In this document: piece after piece, positions 46,809 through 57,600 of the stretch | Layout of the letters: every line of letters begins with the position of its first letter | Numbering within the stretch: the first letter of the stretch is position 1 | Origin: Isoetes taiwanensis | Lineage: Eukaryota; Streptophyta; Lycopodiopsida; Isoetales; Isoetaceae | DNA length: 64,000 nt | Direction: 5' to 3' | Assembly (NCBI GenBank): GCA_021234155.1 | Contig: JAJEKV010000045.1 | Span: 2,195,474-2,259,473, forward strand | The notes under the pieces: generated by a model | Database searches by the model: none | What the model was told of the DNA's origin: nothing | Seen by the model: the letters and a program-made list of their open reading frames with translations, nothing else | Translations under genes and position numbers: made by a program

Positions 46809-47080
46809 ATCACGTGCCAAATGCGAACTTGCTAGAAGAATCACGGGACATTCACGGGACTTAAACCCAGATGGATGACATTCTAATGGACATGACCTTA
46901 ATTAAGACACACCTCTACCATCTATATCATCTAGTAGTCAAGCTTCTAGAACATACTCATGATTGGAAGATGGTGATGGATATGATAGATTGTTTGAGGA
47001 GTGCGGTGCTTTTGGCCTCATATCAAACGCTTCAAGCATTTGTAATAGTCTTGCTTCCATTGGATAATTAGTTGGTCATG
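46809..47080 (+). pseudogene. Decayed extra repeat unit beyond the MADS stop codon
   Basis: After the stop, DNA such as GACATTCTAATGGACATGAC, TCATCTAGTAGTCAAGCTTC and TTGTTTGAGGAGTGC still resembles the coding repeat units, but with stops and frameshifts. The gene therefore once encoded at least one more unit, and the present stop is a secondary truncation. Confidence 0.7.
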
Positions 47081-47206
47081 AATTACTTGGGCACTTAAAT
47101 AAATATCAATGGGCTACAATGAAACAATTTGGTGATATAATTTTGTAAACTTCGATTTACAAACTTGTTAAAAACTGCATTATATTATCGTATTTATAGT
47201 ATCACT

Positions 47207-48045
47207 ACCTATATAAAGCAGTATAATTTGTTCCCATGAAAATTCAAGTCTAATATTCACGGCCGAGAGCAACCCCAAGGCCGACACATTATATTTTTTC
47301 TTCATTTCTAAAATCTTAAAAAGGAAATATTGCATGGTTGACACGTGATGTTCCCTTTCTTGCTCTCCAAGCAATGCATAAGCCATGGATCCGGTTTGAG
47401 AGGTCGGTAAAGAAAGACTTTACGACAATATTGTGTTTTTGAGAAACAAAGAAGTGAGATTGTGTTTTTGAGAAACAAAGAAGTGTCCACAGGCGTTTGG
47501 GCGCTTCCATAGCCACCGGATTCTGTCTCGGCGGCCTATGATTTAGGAAAAATCTTTGCCAAGGCCGCAGATTTTGCCTCCAAAATCCTATTCTGCCGAC
47601 TTTTCCTCTTCCATAGCAGTTTCAGTTCATTCAAGCATGCTGCAGATCAAAGTATTGGATCTTCCCATTTTTTTTGAGCTTTTGGGTAATAATACGGGTT
47701 CAACTCCCGAATGTTTTCAACTCCCGAATGTTCTCTAATTGTGTTCTTAAATTGAGACATACAACTCTAGCAGTTCTAGCATGCCTAGTTCTCACTTCTT
47801 TGTTTCTCAAAAACACAATATTGCCGTAAAGTCTTTCTTACCGCTCAGCCTCTGAAACCAGATCCATGGCGACAGATTGCTTGGAGAGCAAGAAAGGGAA
47901 CATCACGTGTCAACCATGCAATATTTCCTTTTTAAGATTTTAGAAATGAAGAAAAAAATATACGTGTCGAGCGCCGGGTTGCTCTCAGCCCAGGAATATT
48001 AGACTTGAATTTTTATGGGAATAAATTATACTGCTTTATATAGGT
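47207..48045. repeat. Foldback element: 252/255-bp inverted arms around a 332-bp loop
   Basis: Left arm 47207-47458 and right arm 47791-48045 are imperfect inverted copies (left ACCTATATAAAGCAGTATAA, right its complement near 48026-48045; CTTCTTTGTTTCTCAAAAAC near the loop). A 28-bp word is tandemly doubled at the loop side of the left arm. No TSD or coding capacity was seen, and the class is not assigned. It is directly followed by GGCCGCCGCGATAAATTTC, which recurs at 51517. Confidence 0.85.
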
Positions 48046-48761
48046 ACCTTGGCCGCCGCGATAAATTTCTTGTCTAAACATATGTAATTGAGTCTCCAAT
48101 TTTTCTTTTTTCTTTTTTAGTGTTCTCCGCCGCAATCTAAATTCTTATCTTGTTGACACTTATTCTTGTGGCCACATCAAACGACATGCAAACAACACGC
48201 AACCTGCTGTAAGCGATTTGCAAGGCCTGCTGTAACGGCAAATCTGAAGCCATAGCTAGCTTCTGGAGCAGATGGAGGGGTGGAGCAGGCGCCAGTTTCT
48301 CCGTCGAACTAGAACACATAACGAGGATCTGCCTCGACCTTCACAAGAACATGGAGCTGAGTTCTTGGAGTAGAAGATTGAACCAACAAAGCTTACCTTC
48401 ACTTAATCCGCAAGAAGTGCCATGTCTGCCCGTATAAATCATAACCTCCAGAAAAGGCCGTGAAGATCTGGCACGAGAAGAAGAAGAAAAAAGCTTGGCC
48501 ACAACATCTTCGTCTAGGTTAAAACTCGCAGCGACATTTAACGGATTTGGATCTGCAGATTCGGGAGTTAAAAGCGGCACAGGGGCAGATTCAACAGGTA
48601 AATTTGGCAGCCTGACCTCGCAGAAACAGGGCGAAGAAGAGGAATGGATTCGATTTGTAGCGCTTTTTTTGCAACAGAGATACGTAATCCTAGAGCGGCA
48701 ACCGAAACCTTAACAAATGATCTTGGATCCATGAAAAGGGAGCTGGAAGGCATGATCGTAA
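48046..48761. other. Region between foldback and copia-like element
   Basis: Competing ORFs on both strands (48341-48580 minus, 48495-48713 plus) are short and unrecognised. The segment, with its continuation from 50401, was the target of the copia-like insertion. Confidence 0.3.
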
Positions 48762-48934
48762 TGATAAATATACCAGAAATAGAAGATATATTGATTGATT
48801 CGGTGAGAAATCTCTGCCTCACCACAGGTTACATATACTAAGAGGAGACACCGTTTCATGGTGTCGATCCACTCCAAAGGTCATCGTGACCTTTTGGATG
48901 TAAGATCACCAGGAAGATATTCCATAATTTATCA
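48762..48934 (-). repeat. 3' LTR of the copia-like element
   Basis: 173 bp, TG...CA, inverted terminal octamers TGATAAAT/ATTTATCA; identical by eye to 50228-50400. Contains the short palindrome CAAAGGTCATCGTGACCTTTTG. Confidence 0.95.
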
Positions 48935-50215
48935 CTCTCCCATGATCTAACATCCATAATAATACTTCTAATCTAGACTGAACAAAAATACAAATGACTC
49001 TTAACAATAAGAGGATCCCATTCTTGATTTGCATCTTGACCGCTCTTGACCCGGTAGCGATTTTGAAATGCTCATATTATCTTTACTCTCCCACTTATGA
49101 GCAATCTGAAAAATCTTCACATATTCTTGACCTTTAATTCTTCACAAGCGGCTTCAAAATAATGCGAGCTAGCAATATTAGCTTTCTCCCGGCATAGATT
49201 GAAGCCTCTTCAATTCAATACATTCCACGAATATAATGACCCGATTTACGACAAAGAAAACACTTCCCGATTTTCTTCTTTTAAAGTCGTCACTCATAGC
49301 GGGGCCCCTATATTTCCAATTTGGTTTATCTTTACTTGTATTGGTGAAGAATACTTTTTGCGGAAGGAAGGACCGGAGTCTTCATCCTTTCTTTCATTCT
49401 TGATTGTTTTGACTTTTTAATAAAGGCGCTTACTACTTCATCAAAGGTAATTACATCTTTAGCTTCCAAAGATGCTTACAAAGTTGTCGAGCGGGGATGG
49501 AGAAGGAATACTAGCAAGCAAGATCGAGGCGGCTTCACTATCTTCAATCTTTACTCCAGCTTGGGCTAATTGTCCCCATAATTCCTTAAGAGTACTTACA
49601 TGGGCAAACATTTGCGCTTGAATCCATGGTAAAACGAAAGAATTTCTTCCTAAGATTATGCTTGATTTGCATTGTTCTTGCCTTCATAAATGCCCACCAG
49701 TTTCGTCCATGCGTCCCGAAAGGTTGCTTCACCGTGATGAGATGCATGAGCTCTTTGCTCAAACCAAGAGTGATTGTGGCAAGAGCCCTGCAGCATTCTT
49801 ATTCTCCCACTTGAGCGGCATCAACGTCTTTGGGTTTAGCCTCTGCCTTTACATTACATTCCATAAATCGCCATGATTAATCGCATCTTCATTATGGTTT
49901 TCCAACCATGGAACCCCTCTCCATTGAATTTCTCAAGCTGGCTGTACACATGATACTTCACGGCAGACCATCTTTACTGAGATTCAATCGCTACAAATCT
50001 TCACCAAATCTTTAATCTTCACCAGAATACAAGGCTTTCATAAACAATCTCCCACTTAATTTATGCCAAAATTTTCGATTCCTTCTACTCCTAACAAATA
50101 AAATAGATCTGTATTATCGCACCAACAAAGACGAAAAGGCAAAGAGATATAAACCTTGTTCTAAAATTAGATGCTGGCCTAAATTCGTGGTTGGCTTTTA
50201 CAGATCAGAACAAGG
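48935..50215 (-). pseudogene. Copia gag remnant inside the element
   Basis: Minus-strand fragments match the UBN2-type gag region of Ty1/copia elements: FNGEGFHGWKTIMKMRLIMA near 49880-49940, YEGKNN near 49640, and ASLEAKDVITFDEVVSA near 49430-49480. They lie in different frames with stops between. Gag forms the virus-like particle that carries element RNA; this copy cannot encode it. Confidence 0.65.
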
Positions 50216-50227
50216 GCTCTGATACCA

Positions 50228-50400
50228 TGATAAATATACCAGAAATAGAAGATATATTGATTGATTCGGTGAGAAATCTCTGCCTCACCACAGGTTACAT
50301 ATACTAAGAGGAGACACCGTTTCATGGTGTCGATCCACTCCAAAGGTCATCGTGACCTTTTGGATGTAAGATCACCAGGAAGATATTCCATAATTTATCA
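50228..50400 (-). repeat. 5' LTR of the copia-like element
   Basis: 173-bp copy of the 3' LTR, adjoining the PBS at 50216-50227 and TSD CGTAA at 50401-50405. Confidence 0.95.
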
Positions 50401-50405
50401 CGTAA

Positions 50406-51154
50406 GCAATGATCTTAAGCCATGGAAAAACAAAAATCCAACAGAATGCGAAGAAAAGACAGAGACTAACAGATCCGGCAGAAAAAAGAAGACAATCAGG
50501 CGAGTTTTGGAAGTAACAAAGCAGGGGTAGAAGAATATTTGTGGAGTAGCTATATTGCAAAAAAGGAAGAGTGTTCACTATTCTAGCTATGGCGGAAGAA
50601 GGAAAGTTCAGCTATACTACAGATTTTTACATTTCTTCGTAATGCACGCAAGAGCAGAATCACAAACGGAAAATCATCTGACAGAGGAAGGCCAAGGGAC
50701 AAAGCAATAAGGTAGTGGACCAGCTCTTCAACGAAGGGCTCTTTAAAAAACTCTTGGTTTTTCTGATCTGGTTCCTTGCCCATTTCTAAAGAGAGTGCAC
50801 ATGATCATATAAAACAACAATAGCGCATCCCCACAATAAGCTTAAATCTAGTACAGTTTATTTTATTTTTTATTTTTTTTTCCTGGATATTGCCTTGGAT
50901 GATTGATTAACCAAAGGGGGCAGAATTATTTGCTCTTGGATGACTCTTTTTTCCACCAGAACAAGTCTCTCGGCCATCGCTGGACTTGGTTGGGTGGTCC
51001 CAGAGGTAAATCGGGACCCAATAGAATGGTTGTAATAGGAATGGGCTTTTCTGTAGCCGTTGCATTTTCTTTTGGGCACCTCTTTGATTGGTCCAAGTAT
51101 CAATGGATCAATTTGTTGGGTATTGGATTTTCAAACCCAGTAAGCTCAGTGCCT
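50406..51154. other. Intergenic
   Basis: No recognisable gene. Short ORFs on both strands only; a T-rich stretch at 50860-50882. Confidence 0.4.
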
Positions 51155-51448
51155 GCTATAAGTTGCTCTTTATCCTTTCACAGACCCAGGTAGTTAAGTA
51201 TACAGCTATAAGTTGCTCTTTATCCTTTCACAGACCCAGGTAGTTAAGTATACAGGATCTAGCAGCACTACCAACAACATCTATCTATTATAATTGGATA
51301 AAGGTTCCTCCATCTGCTATGTCTTTGACATGTTATAGCCACGCCAAAAAAAATTACACGGCGTTTTTGTGGACTTAGCGGATTTTTTGCCATTTAAGGC
51401 TGGCTATAACATGCGGATTTTTTGCCATTTAAGGCTGGCTATAACATG
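51155..51448. repeat. Two short tandem duplications (50-bp and 35-bp periods)
   Basis: 51155-51204 is repeated at 51205-51254 (GCTATAAGTTGCTCTTTATC...). 51379-51413 is repeated at 51414-51448 (CGGATTTTTTGCCATTTAAG...). Copies look identical. Slippage or recent unequal exchange; non-coding. Confidence 0.9.
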
Positions 51449-51512
51449 CCCACGTCCGACATTTACCGCGATGGACCACGGGAGAGCCGGGAAAGAGAAA
51501 TGTTCGCGGCGG

Positions 51513-51539
51513 CCTTGGCCGCCGCGATAAATTTCTTGT
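51513..51539. repeat. 27-bp block shared with 48047-48073
   Basis: The block containing GGCCGCCGCGATAAATTTC is identical at both places. Here it forms the right half of the palindrome GCGGCGGCCTTGGCCGCCGC. It may mark an end of a dispersed element family that includes the foldback. Confidence 0.75.
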
Positions 51540-51987
51540 AATATTAATTGTTTTGCCTTTTTTCCAGTGTTACCTTGAAACTTTAAATGCCATATATAAC
51601 AACATGCTAATGCACGATGGATTGCCCTTAGAAACAGTTGATTTGTTTTCATTGTGATATAATTGAATAAAACAGAATGTTTGTGTACAGCAATTCGATA
51701 ATGGCTATTGAATTCTAATGGCATAGAAAAAATTCAAATGTTGGATTTTTCTTTTTGCACCAATGGTTTTATGCATATGAGTTCCAATGTCGTACACATG
51801 GCATGGATCCTTGGCCAAAAAATTTTCGGCAAAACAATGGCAGTGGAACAATGATCATGATGAGTAAAAAAAGTGAAATTCTGTGTTTGGGATGCCTTTA
51901 TTTATCATTTCTGTTCCTTTTATTTCACACAAATATTGCTTTTGCAAGGGAATTTTTTTCCTAGGGCTTTTTTGTTTGGGCACTTTG

Positions 51988-52218
51988 TTCTGGGCGTTTG
52001 GTCTAGTGGTAACACACTAGTTCCTTAGCAATGTGGTCTCGAGTTCGAGACCGCCCAGAATCGCACTCGGTACTGTGGGGGGTCAAATCCCAACAGACGC
52101 AATGTAAGGTGGTTGGGGGCAGGGCCCAACTGAGCAATGTAGTGTGGTGTGTGGTCACATGTCCAGTTGGATGCTGCCTAGTGGCGTGACGTTAAAATAC
52201 TATCTATCTATCTATCTT
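51988..52218 (+). repeat. tRNA-derived SINE (Au-like)
   Basis: An A box, TTGGTCTAGTGG (51998-52009), and a B box, GAGTTCGAGACC (52041-52052), are spaced as in a tRNA promoter. A GC-rich body follows, then a (TCTA)n-T tail near 52200-52220. It would be transcribed by RNA polymerase III and mobilised by LINE enzymes. Exact 5' end and TSD are not certain. Confidence 0.75.
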
Positions 52219-53172
52219 TTATCAACAATTAAAGGTTGTAAAAATCCAAATAGAGTGGGCAAGCAAAAAAAAAGGGGGGTTGTTGAATCAAAAGGTTTGT
52301 ATTTCTCAAGGACAACATATTTCCATTTCATCATATTTTTTCTCAGTGAAAGGAAGTGTTTTATATTAAGTCTAATTGAAACATCTATATACATTACTAA
52401 AGCTGAAATAAGATAATAGTTTATGCGCATTATGGGCCATTGATTTTGCTATTTTATTTTTATCCGTTAGATGCGGCAGTTATTTTATTCCCTATTTTAT
52501 TTTATTATGCGAAGAAGATCGCTTACCTGCATTATCAGAGCGAAGGGTTTTGTAGCTTCGTGATTGTCGCCTTCTTCAGCATGGTTACCACATTAGAGGC
52601 AATGTCAGGATCCAAGTAGGCCTTTGTTTTTCAACCTTCATTTCTCAATTTCTTCATCTTTTTTCTCTTGAATCATTTTTTTACTTGAAATCCATTATTT
52701 GTGGGATTTTTCAGCCAATGATAAGAAGGTCGGGCATTTGAGAAAACTTGGTGAAGCTGCAGATTACTTGTTAAGGCCAATATCACGGATTATGTTGCCA
52801 TGCAATTTGCCATTGATGGATGTGAAAGATTTTTCCATATTGTTTGCCATTTCGAATTTCCCAGGTGTTTTAGCGGTATTTCTATGGTTGCAGCCAGATC
52901 ATGGTACTTCAGTGCGGAGCTATTTTGCCGTATTTTTGTGCAAAGTCTTGCCGCCCAAACCGTGTTTCCATCTGCAGAGCCATCTATTCAAGATTATTGT
53001 GCGGTTATGGAGTTTTTATTGCGAATTTCCCTTCTTAGCGGATGCTTTTTCATGCTCGAAGAGTTATTGCAGCCACTTTCGACATTTCCTTTTGGGTCTT
53101 CTTATATTCCGTTCCAGGGGCTGTCATAGTGTTGCTAACCAGTTCCTTCTTCATATCATTTTACAGTGGTTG
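52219..53172. other. No supported gene
   Basis: A 239-codon plus frame (52699-53418) runs into TRIM LTR sequence and has no recognised domain, so it is not called. Parts (e.g. FSILFAISNFPGVLAVFLWL) are hydrophobic by composition. Confidence 0.4.
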
Positions 53173-53177
53173 GTTCA

Positions 53178-54144
53178 TGTAACAGACCCACGGGAGATCG
53201 TTCGAGTGGATCTTGGTGGCGCGTTCCCGAGACACCGGCATAAATGGGTAGAAGCGACTGCTCATAAACGTCTAGATGGTTTTGTCCAGTTGGTTAAGGG
53301 CATGTCGGTTAAGAACGTCCCAGTTGGTATCAGAGCAGATCTCGAGTTCGAGTCTCTATGGGTGCCTATATGCATAAATAAGTTGCAAAGACTTGGTAAT
53401 CATTGTGACATGGTATGACATAGATATGGTACAGCCTTGGATGCTCGTATGGTACAGCCTTGGATGCTCGAGGACGAGCGTAGTTCTAGTGGGAGAGACT
53501 GTAACGGGTCCATGGTAGACCGCTCGAGTATTCGATCCTTGAATGTGCATGTTACAATAGACCGCTCGAGTATTCGATCCTTGAATGTGCCTGTTACAAT
53601 CAAACCAAGTCATGACCTACCATCCAACAGTATTACAGATCATAGTTGCCCCCATGGAGACTCGAACTCGAGCCCTGCTCTGATACCAAGTTCCACTCGA
53701 GCGGTCTCCTTGGGTCGTACGGGCCCATGGTAGATCGCTCGAGTATTCGATCCTTGAATGTGCTTGTGGGGCATTCCTGAGACACCGACATAAATGGGTA
53801 GAGCGACTACTCATAAACGTTTAGACGGTTTTGCCCAGTTGGTTAAGGACATGTCGGTTAGGAACGTTACAGTTGTTACCAGAGCAGGGATCGAGTTCGA
53901 GTCTCCATGGGGGCAAGTATGATCCAGAATACCGTTGGACGGTAGGTCATGACTTGGTTTGTGATGCTCCAGGATGAGGATAGTTCTAGTGGGAGAGATT
54001 GTAACGGACCCATGAGAGACCGCTCGAGTGGATCTTGGTGTCAAGTTCTCGAGACACCGGCATAAATGGATAGAAACAACTACTCATAAACGTCTAGACG
54101 ATTTTGCCCAGTTGCTTGAGGGCATGTCAGTTAGGAACGTTATA
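53178..54144 (+). mobile_element. TRIM (miniature LTR element) array with three LTRs
   Basis: LTR1 53178-53322 (145 bp, TGTAACAGACCC...GTCCCA) is followed two bases later by the perfect PBS TGGTATCAGAGC (53325-53336), a ~160-bp interior and the polypurine run AGTGGGAGAGAC. LTR2 starts at TGTAACGGGTCC (53500) and ends near 53871, enlarged by inserted material. A mutated PBS (TGTTACCAGAGC, 53874-53885), a second interior and another polypurine run lead to LTR3 54000-54144. LTR-interior-LTR-interior-LTR is what unequal recombination between TRIM copies gives. Flanks GTTCA (53173-53177) and ATTCA (54145-54149) match at four of five bases, a likely aged TSD. No protein is encoded, as expected for TRIMs. 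Confidence 0.85.
53520..53760 (-). repeat. Inverted TRIM interior nested in LTR2
   Basis: Within LTR2, GACTCGAACTCGAG...GCTCTGATACCA (about 53657-53689) is the reverse complement of a TRIM PBS and interior, and AACCAAGTCATGACCTACCA matches 53940-53965 inverted. The LTR start word CCGCTCGAGTATTCGATCCT occurs three times (about 53521, 53561, 53738). This indicates a second, oppositely oriented copy or a local inversion-duplication. Confidence 0.75.
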
Positions 54145-54523
54145 ATTCACCTGTGTTTTTCCATTCCATTTTGCTAACGACCTTTTTGGTATGCTCCTTT
54201 TCCGGCCTTGTTATATTCGGGAGTTCTATTCTCGCTTTTGGGTTGCTGCAGTTGCACAGGCTATTCTTAGCAATTTCCAGATTCTGGGTTTTTTTCTTCA
54301 AAGACTTGTGCTATTTATTTTAGAGTTCATCTACTGTAGCCTGCAAGTCCATCTGTCTGGGCATTTTATTCCATTGCCGATCCAAAATTCATTTTTTAAG
54401 CTGGGAACCAATCCTTAATAGAGTTGTTTCAAGTGATCGTCATGCTTAGAGTTTGCGATGCTTCAGGTTGAGAACCTATAATTGTAGAGTTGTTTCAAGT
54501 TCAATGGTGTTCAAGATCGATGA

Positions 54524-54674
54524 GTGCGATTTATCTGCGTTTTGAGATTAGCAGATAAATCCGCTTCTTGAGGCTAGTTGAGAGTGTCCCCCTTGGAGTA
54601 TTTATAGACTTGTTGTATTCCTCCCATCTTCATCAGCCGTCTTTGAGCCTCCCCCTTTGTAGTCACATGCCCCA
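54524..54674 (+). repeat. 151-bp module Q, copy 1 (TATA-like, stem-loop)
   Basis: Identical by eye to 59717-59867 and inverted at 60936-61084. From its second base it runs TG...CA (TGCGATTTATC to CATGCCCCA). It begins with the perfect stem GATTTATCTGC/GCAGATAAATC and has GGAGTATTTATAGACTTG in the middle, a TATA-like promoter arrangement. LTR-like, but no PBS or matching TSD was found. Confidence 0.8.
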
Positions 54675-57600
54675 GTTTGTGGAGCATCCGCGTTTGAGCG
54701 TTACAGTTTTGCTTTCATTCTTGTGCGTCCTGGGTTGTTGTTTGAAGAGTTCGCCTTTTCTTATGGCGGCTTCTCCAGCTAGTGTTTCTGGCAGTTCATC
54801 TGATGACGACGGCGTTGGCATGTTGGTGTCTGGTTGCCGCTGTGCTTGTTTTCGGCTTGGTCGTTGCCATAGTCTGCAATCGGCAGGTTATGCTGGTTAG
54901 TCTACATGTTGTCGTACTGTTTATCACGTTGTGGTTTAGGGGTTTCTGGAGTAGTTTCATTTATTTTCCTCTTTTTGGTCGATATTTCTTATTCTTGGTC
55001 GGTGCTCCTGGTCTGGTGCCTTGGTATTTCTCTCTCTCTCTTCTCTAACTTTGCCGGCTTCCATGAATCGTGAGTTTCTTTTAGTAATCGGGCGAGCGTT
55101 TGGGCCGTTGTAGTGGTCGCTTGATGGGCAAATGATTTTTGCGTTTTAATCCCTTGCATCTGGCCGAACTAGCTGTGCAGTGCTCGGTTTCTTTACTGGT
55201 TAGCTTCTCGGTTTATCTAAGATGGTTATAGACATGTTTTGTGCTTTTAGTGTACTTATATTCTGCTGCAGTTTTGCATGTCACGGTAGTCCTGGCCCAG
55301 CCCTGTAACTCTGTTGTAGTGGCTTGGATTGTGCGCAGAGCTCATGGTCCCATATTTTATTTTATTTTTTGAAGCCGGCAGCCCTGTGCATGGCTAGCCT
55401 TCTGGATTCTCTTGTCCTACAGGGTTATGGTCATCTTGCTTGTTTGTGGATTGTTTCAGACTTTCCCTGTTGGTGTAGCTTAATTTCATTAGGCAGAGCT
55501 ATGTTGTCCTGCATTGCGGAGAAGCGCGCCAGTCTTTGCAAGGTACGTTTTGCTATGCTGGAGTCATTTGAAATTTCAGTCAACGGTTATTTTCCTGGGG
55601 CGAATTCACCGAGCTGCTTTGGATAGCAATTGCCATGCTGGTATGAGGAATGGTAGCACATCACTGGTATTGCATTGCCTTGAAGTCCTCCGGCCTGCCC
55701 TTGTTCTTTGGTTGCCCGGTTTGTTTTAACTTAGCGACATTTGTTGTTTGGCAGATTTCCCTTGTAGGTTTCCCTTCTTGTGCCTGATCATAGCTTCGCT
55801 AATCTTTCATGTCTCTATGTTCTTCAGTTTTAGACGTTGATTAAGGCCCCAGATTCTGCTGGTGCTCATACCACTGTCGCCTTGTGCACCAAATGCTGGT
55901 TTAGTTCCTAGTGTTACAGCTTGTGTATTTGTGATCCAATGATGCGGGTTATTGCAGACCTTATAGAATAGTGAGCATATGTTTGAGTTGCACGTATCTT
56001 TTGGGTCAGCCTTGTAGCAAGACTGAGGCCTGTTTGCTTCTTTGCTTGAAGCGTTATACTCTTATTAAGTAGCTCATAGGTATGCTCTTCTTTGTTTTGC
56101 TGTTGCGGATGTGGCTGAGCTGGATCCAACAGATTAAATATCCTTTGAGGTTCTCTATACCTGATCCACAACGTGTCAAGTTATAAGTCTAATGACATTT
56201 CACAAGTTTTGAATTTGCAGCGGTTTTCTGAATTGTACAGCAGCAGCAACTTGGACTTGGACTGGGACTGATGGGGCTATCTTACGAACCTTGAGCTCAT
56301 TGCAATTGTTCTTTGAACCTCAAAAGAGTTCATTGCAGGTAAAGCATGCATGAAGCATTCCTTATAAAGTTTGCAGGTTATGCAACACGCAAAACGGTAT
56401 GATCGTTGTCAAAGCTGAGTCAGTTGGTACATGATGAGATGGTTTATTTTTACGTATCTTCGGTCTAGCCCCCAGACTTCATCTGTTTACACGAATAAGA
56501 AGATTCTGACAGTCTATTGTTTGACACGTTTACCCATGCTTAGAGCAAAGGAAGTCGGTGGCCTTCAGATGGTATTGTATTCATAGCGATGAAGCTGGCT
56601 GCCATCGCTGATTTTCTTGTTATTCTTGTAGTTCTTTCCTTTTGAGGTTGGCAGTATTATTTTTTCTTTTGATACTCGCAGTTCATTTCCTCTTGCTCTT
56701 TCTATTACTAGTGGCACAAGCCCACGCTGCATACTCATGTTGGCTCTTTAGAATCTTGCTATAGCCTGCTAGAACCTGCCGTATAATGCTTTTCCTCTTG
56801 AACGTGAATAATTGGTAACTTTTGAAGTGCTTGTAAGTTAGTTGTGGTGCAAGCTTGAATAAGGTGTGGTATCATTGAGTAGTAGGTGATTATTGAGTAG
56901 TAGGTGATTATGGTTGCTTGATATGAAGGCATAGGGTGGTGCTATTTGAGTTTCTTTGGATTTCCACCTTGTGTTTGTAGTTTTCATTTAAGTTATTATC
57001 TTTTGTCTATCTTATTTGGATTATTTCAACGTGTTTCCGTAGTTCCCATTTAAGTCTTTAGCGGATTATTTTTTGTCTACCTTAGTGGATTACTTCAACT
57101 TTGGCCCAACTTGCTCTTGGTTATTTGTTTTAGCTTTACCCTTTGGCAAGCCTTGGAGGTCCATGAACATGCATTTTCAAGTATTTCCAGTTTAGCTCGT
57201 CATTTCAAGTATTCTTTGCATACTCATTGTTTGTTTTGTGAGGGTATCTAAAGAAGCCTTTTAAGCTATCTGCTTTAGTTCATTTTTCATGATAAGTTCC
57301 CTCTTAAAGAGTTCTTTGCTCCCTTTTCATATATGTTGTCAATTATTTCTTTTGAGTTTATTATAATGTTTGAATTGTTAGCGTGTAGGTCATATGGGCT
57401 TATGACAACCCTCTCTTTTATGAGGCCCTTCAAATGCATCTTTAGAGAGACCCGAATCTTTTTCATAATCACTTGTCTTAGTTTAGAGTCATACCATCGC
57501 TTTGGTATTTGAATGTTGGTTCACCTTCAATATATTTTCGTCGGTTTTGCTAGTTTGGAACTCAAGAATTTCACAATATTTGTCTAGCTTGTAGTTTCGC

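Larger units (their letters stand above)
48762..50400 (-). mobile_element. Young non-autonomous copia-like LTR element (gag only), 1.64 kb
   Basis: Two 173-bp LTRs (48762-48934, 50228-50400) look identical base for base, start TGATAAAT and end ATTTATCA, and are flanked by TSD CGTAA (48757-48761, 50401-50405). On the minus strand a perfect PBS TGGTATCAGAGC (50227-50216) abuts the 5' LTR, and the purine run GGGAGAG precedes the 3' LTR. The interior has only a broken gag: copia-type pieces QLEKFNGEGFHGWKTIMKMR and LEAKDVITFDEVVSAFI occur in different frames. No pol is present. Identical LTRs mean a recent insertion moved by enzymes of another element, even though the gag copy it carries is dead. 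Confidence 0.93.

Noticed and set aside
53325-53370. Possible tRNA gene (TGGTATCAGAGC with GAGTTCGAGTC)
   Set aside because: It directly follows an LTR end and fits a primer binding site in a TRIM; no cloverleaf was seen.
52699-53418. 239-codon plus-strand ORF
   Set aside because: Its last third is TRIM LTR and PBS sequence, and the rest has no recognised domain.
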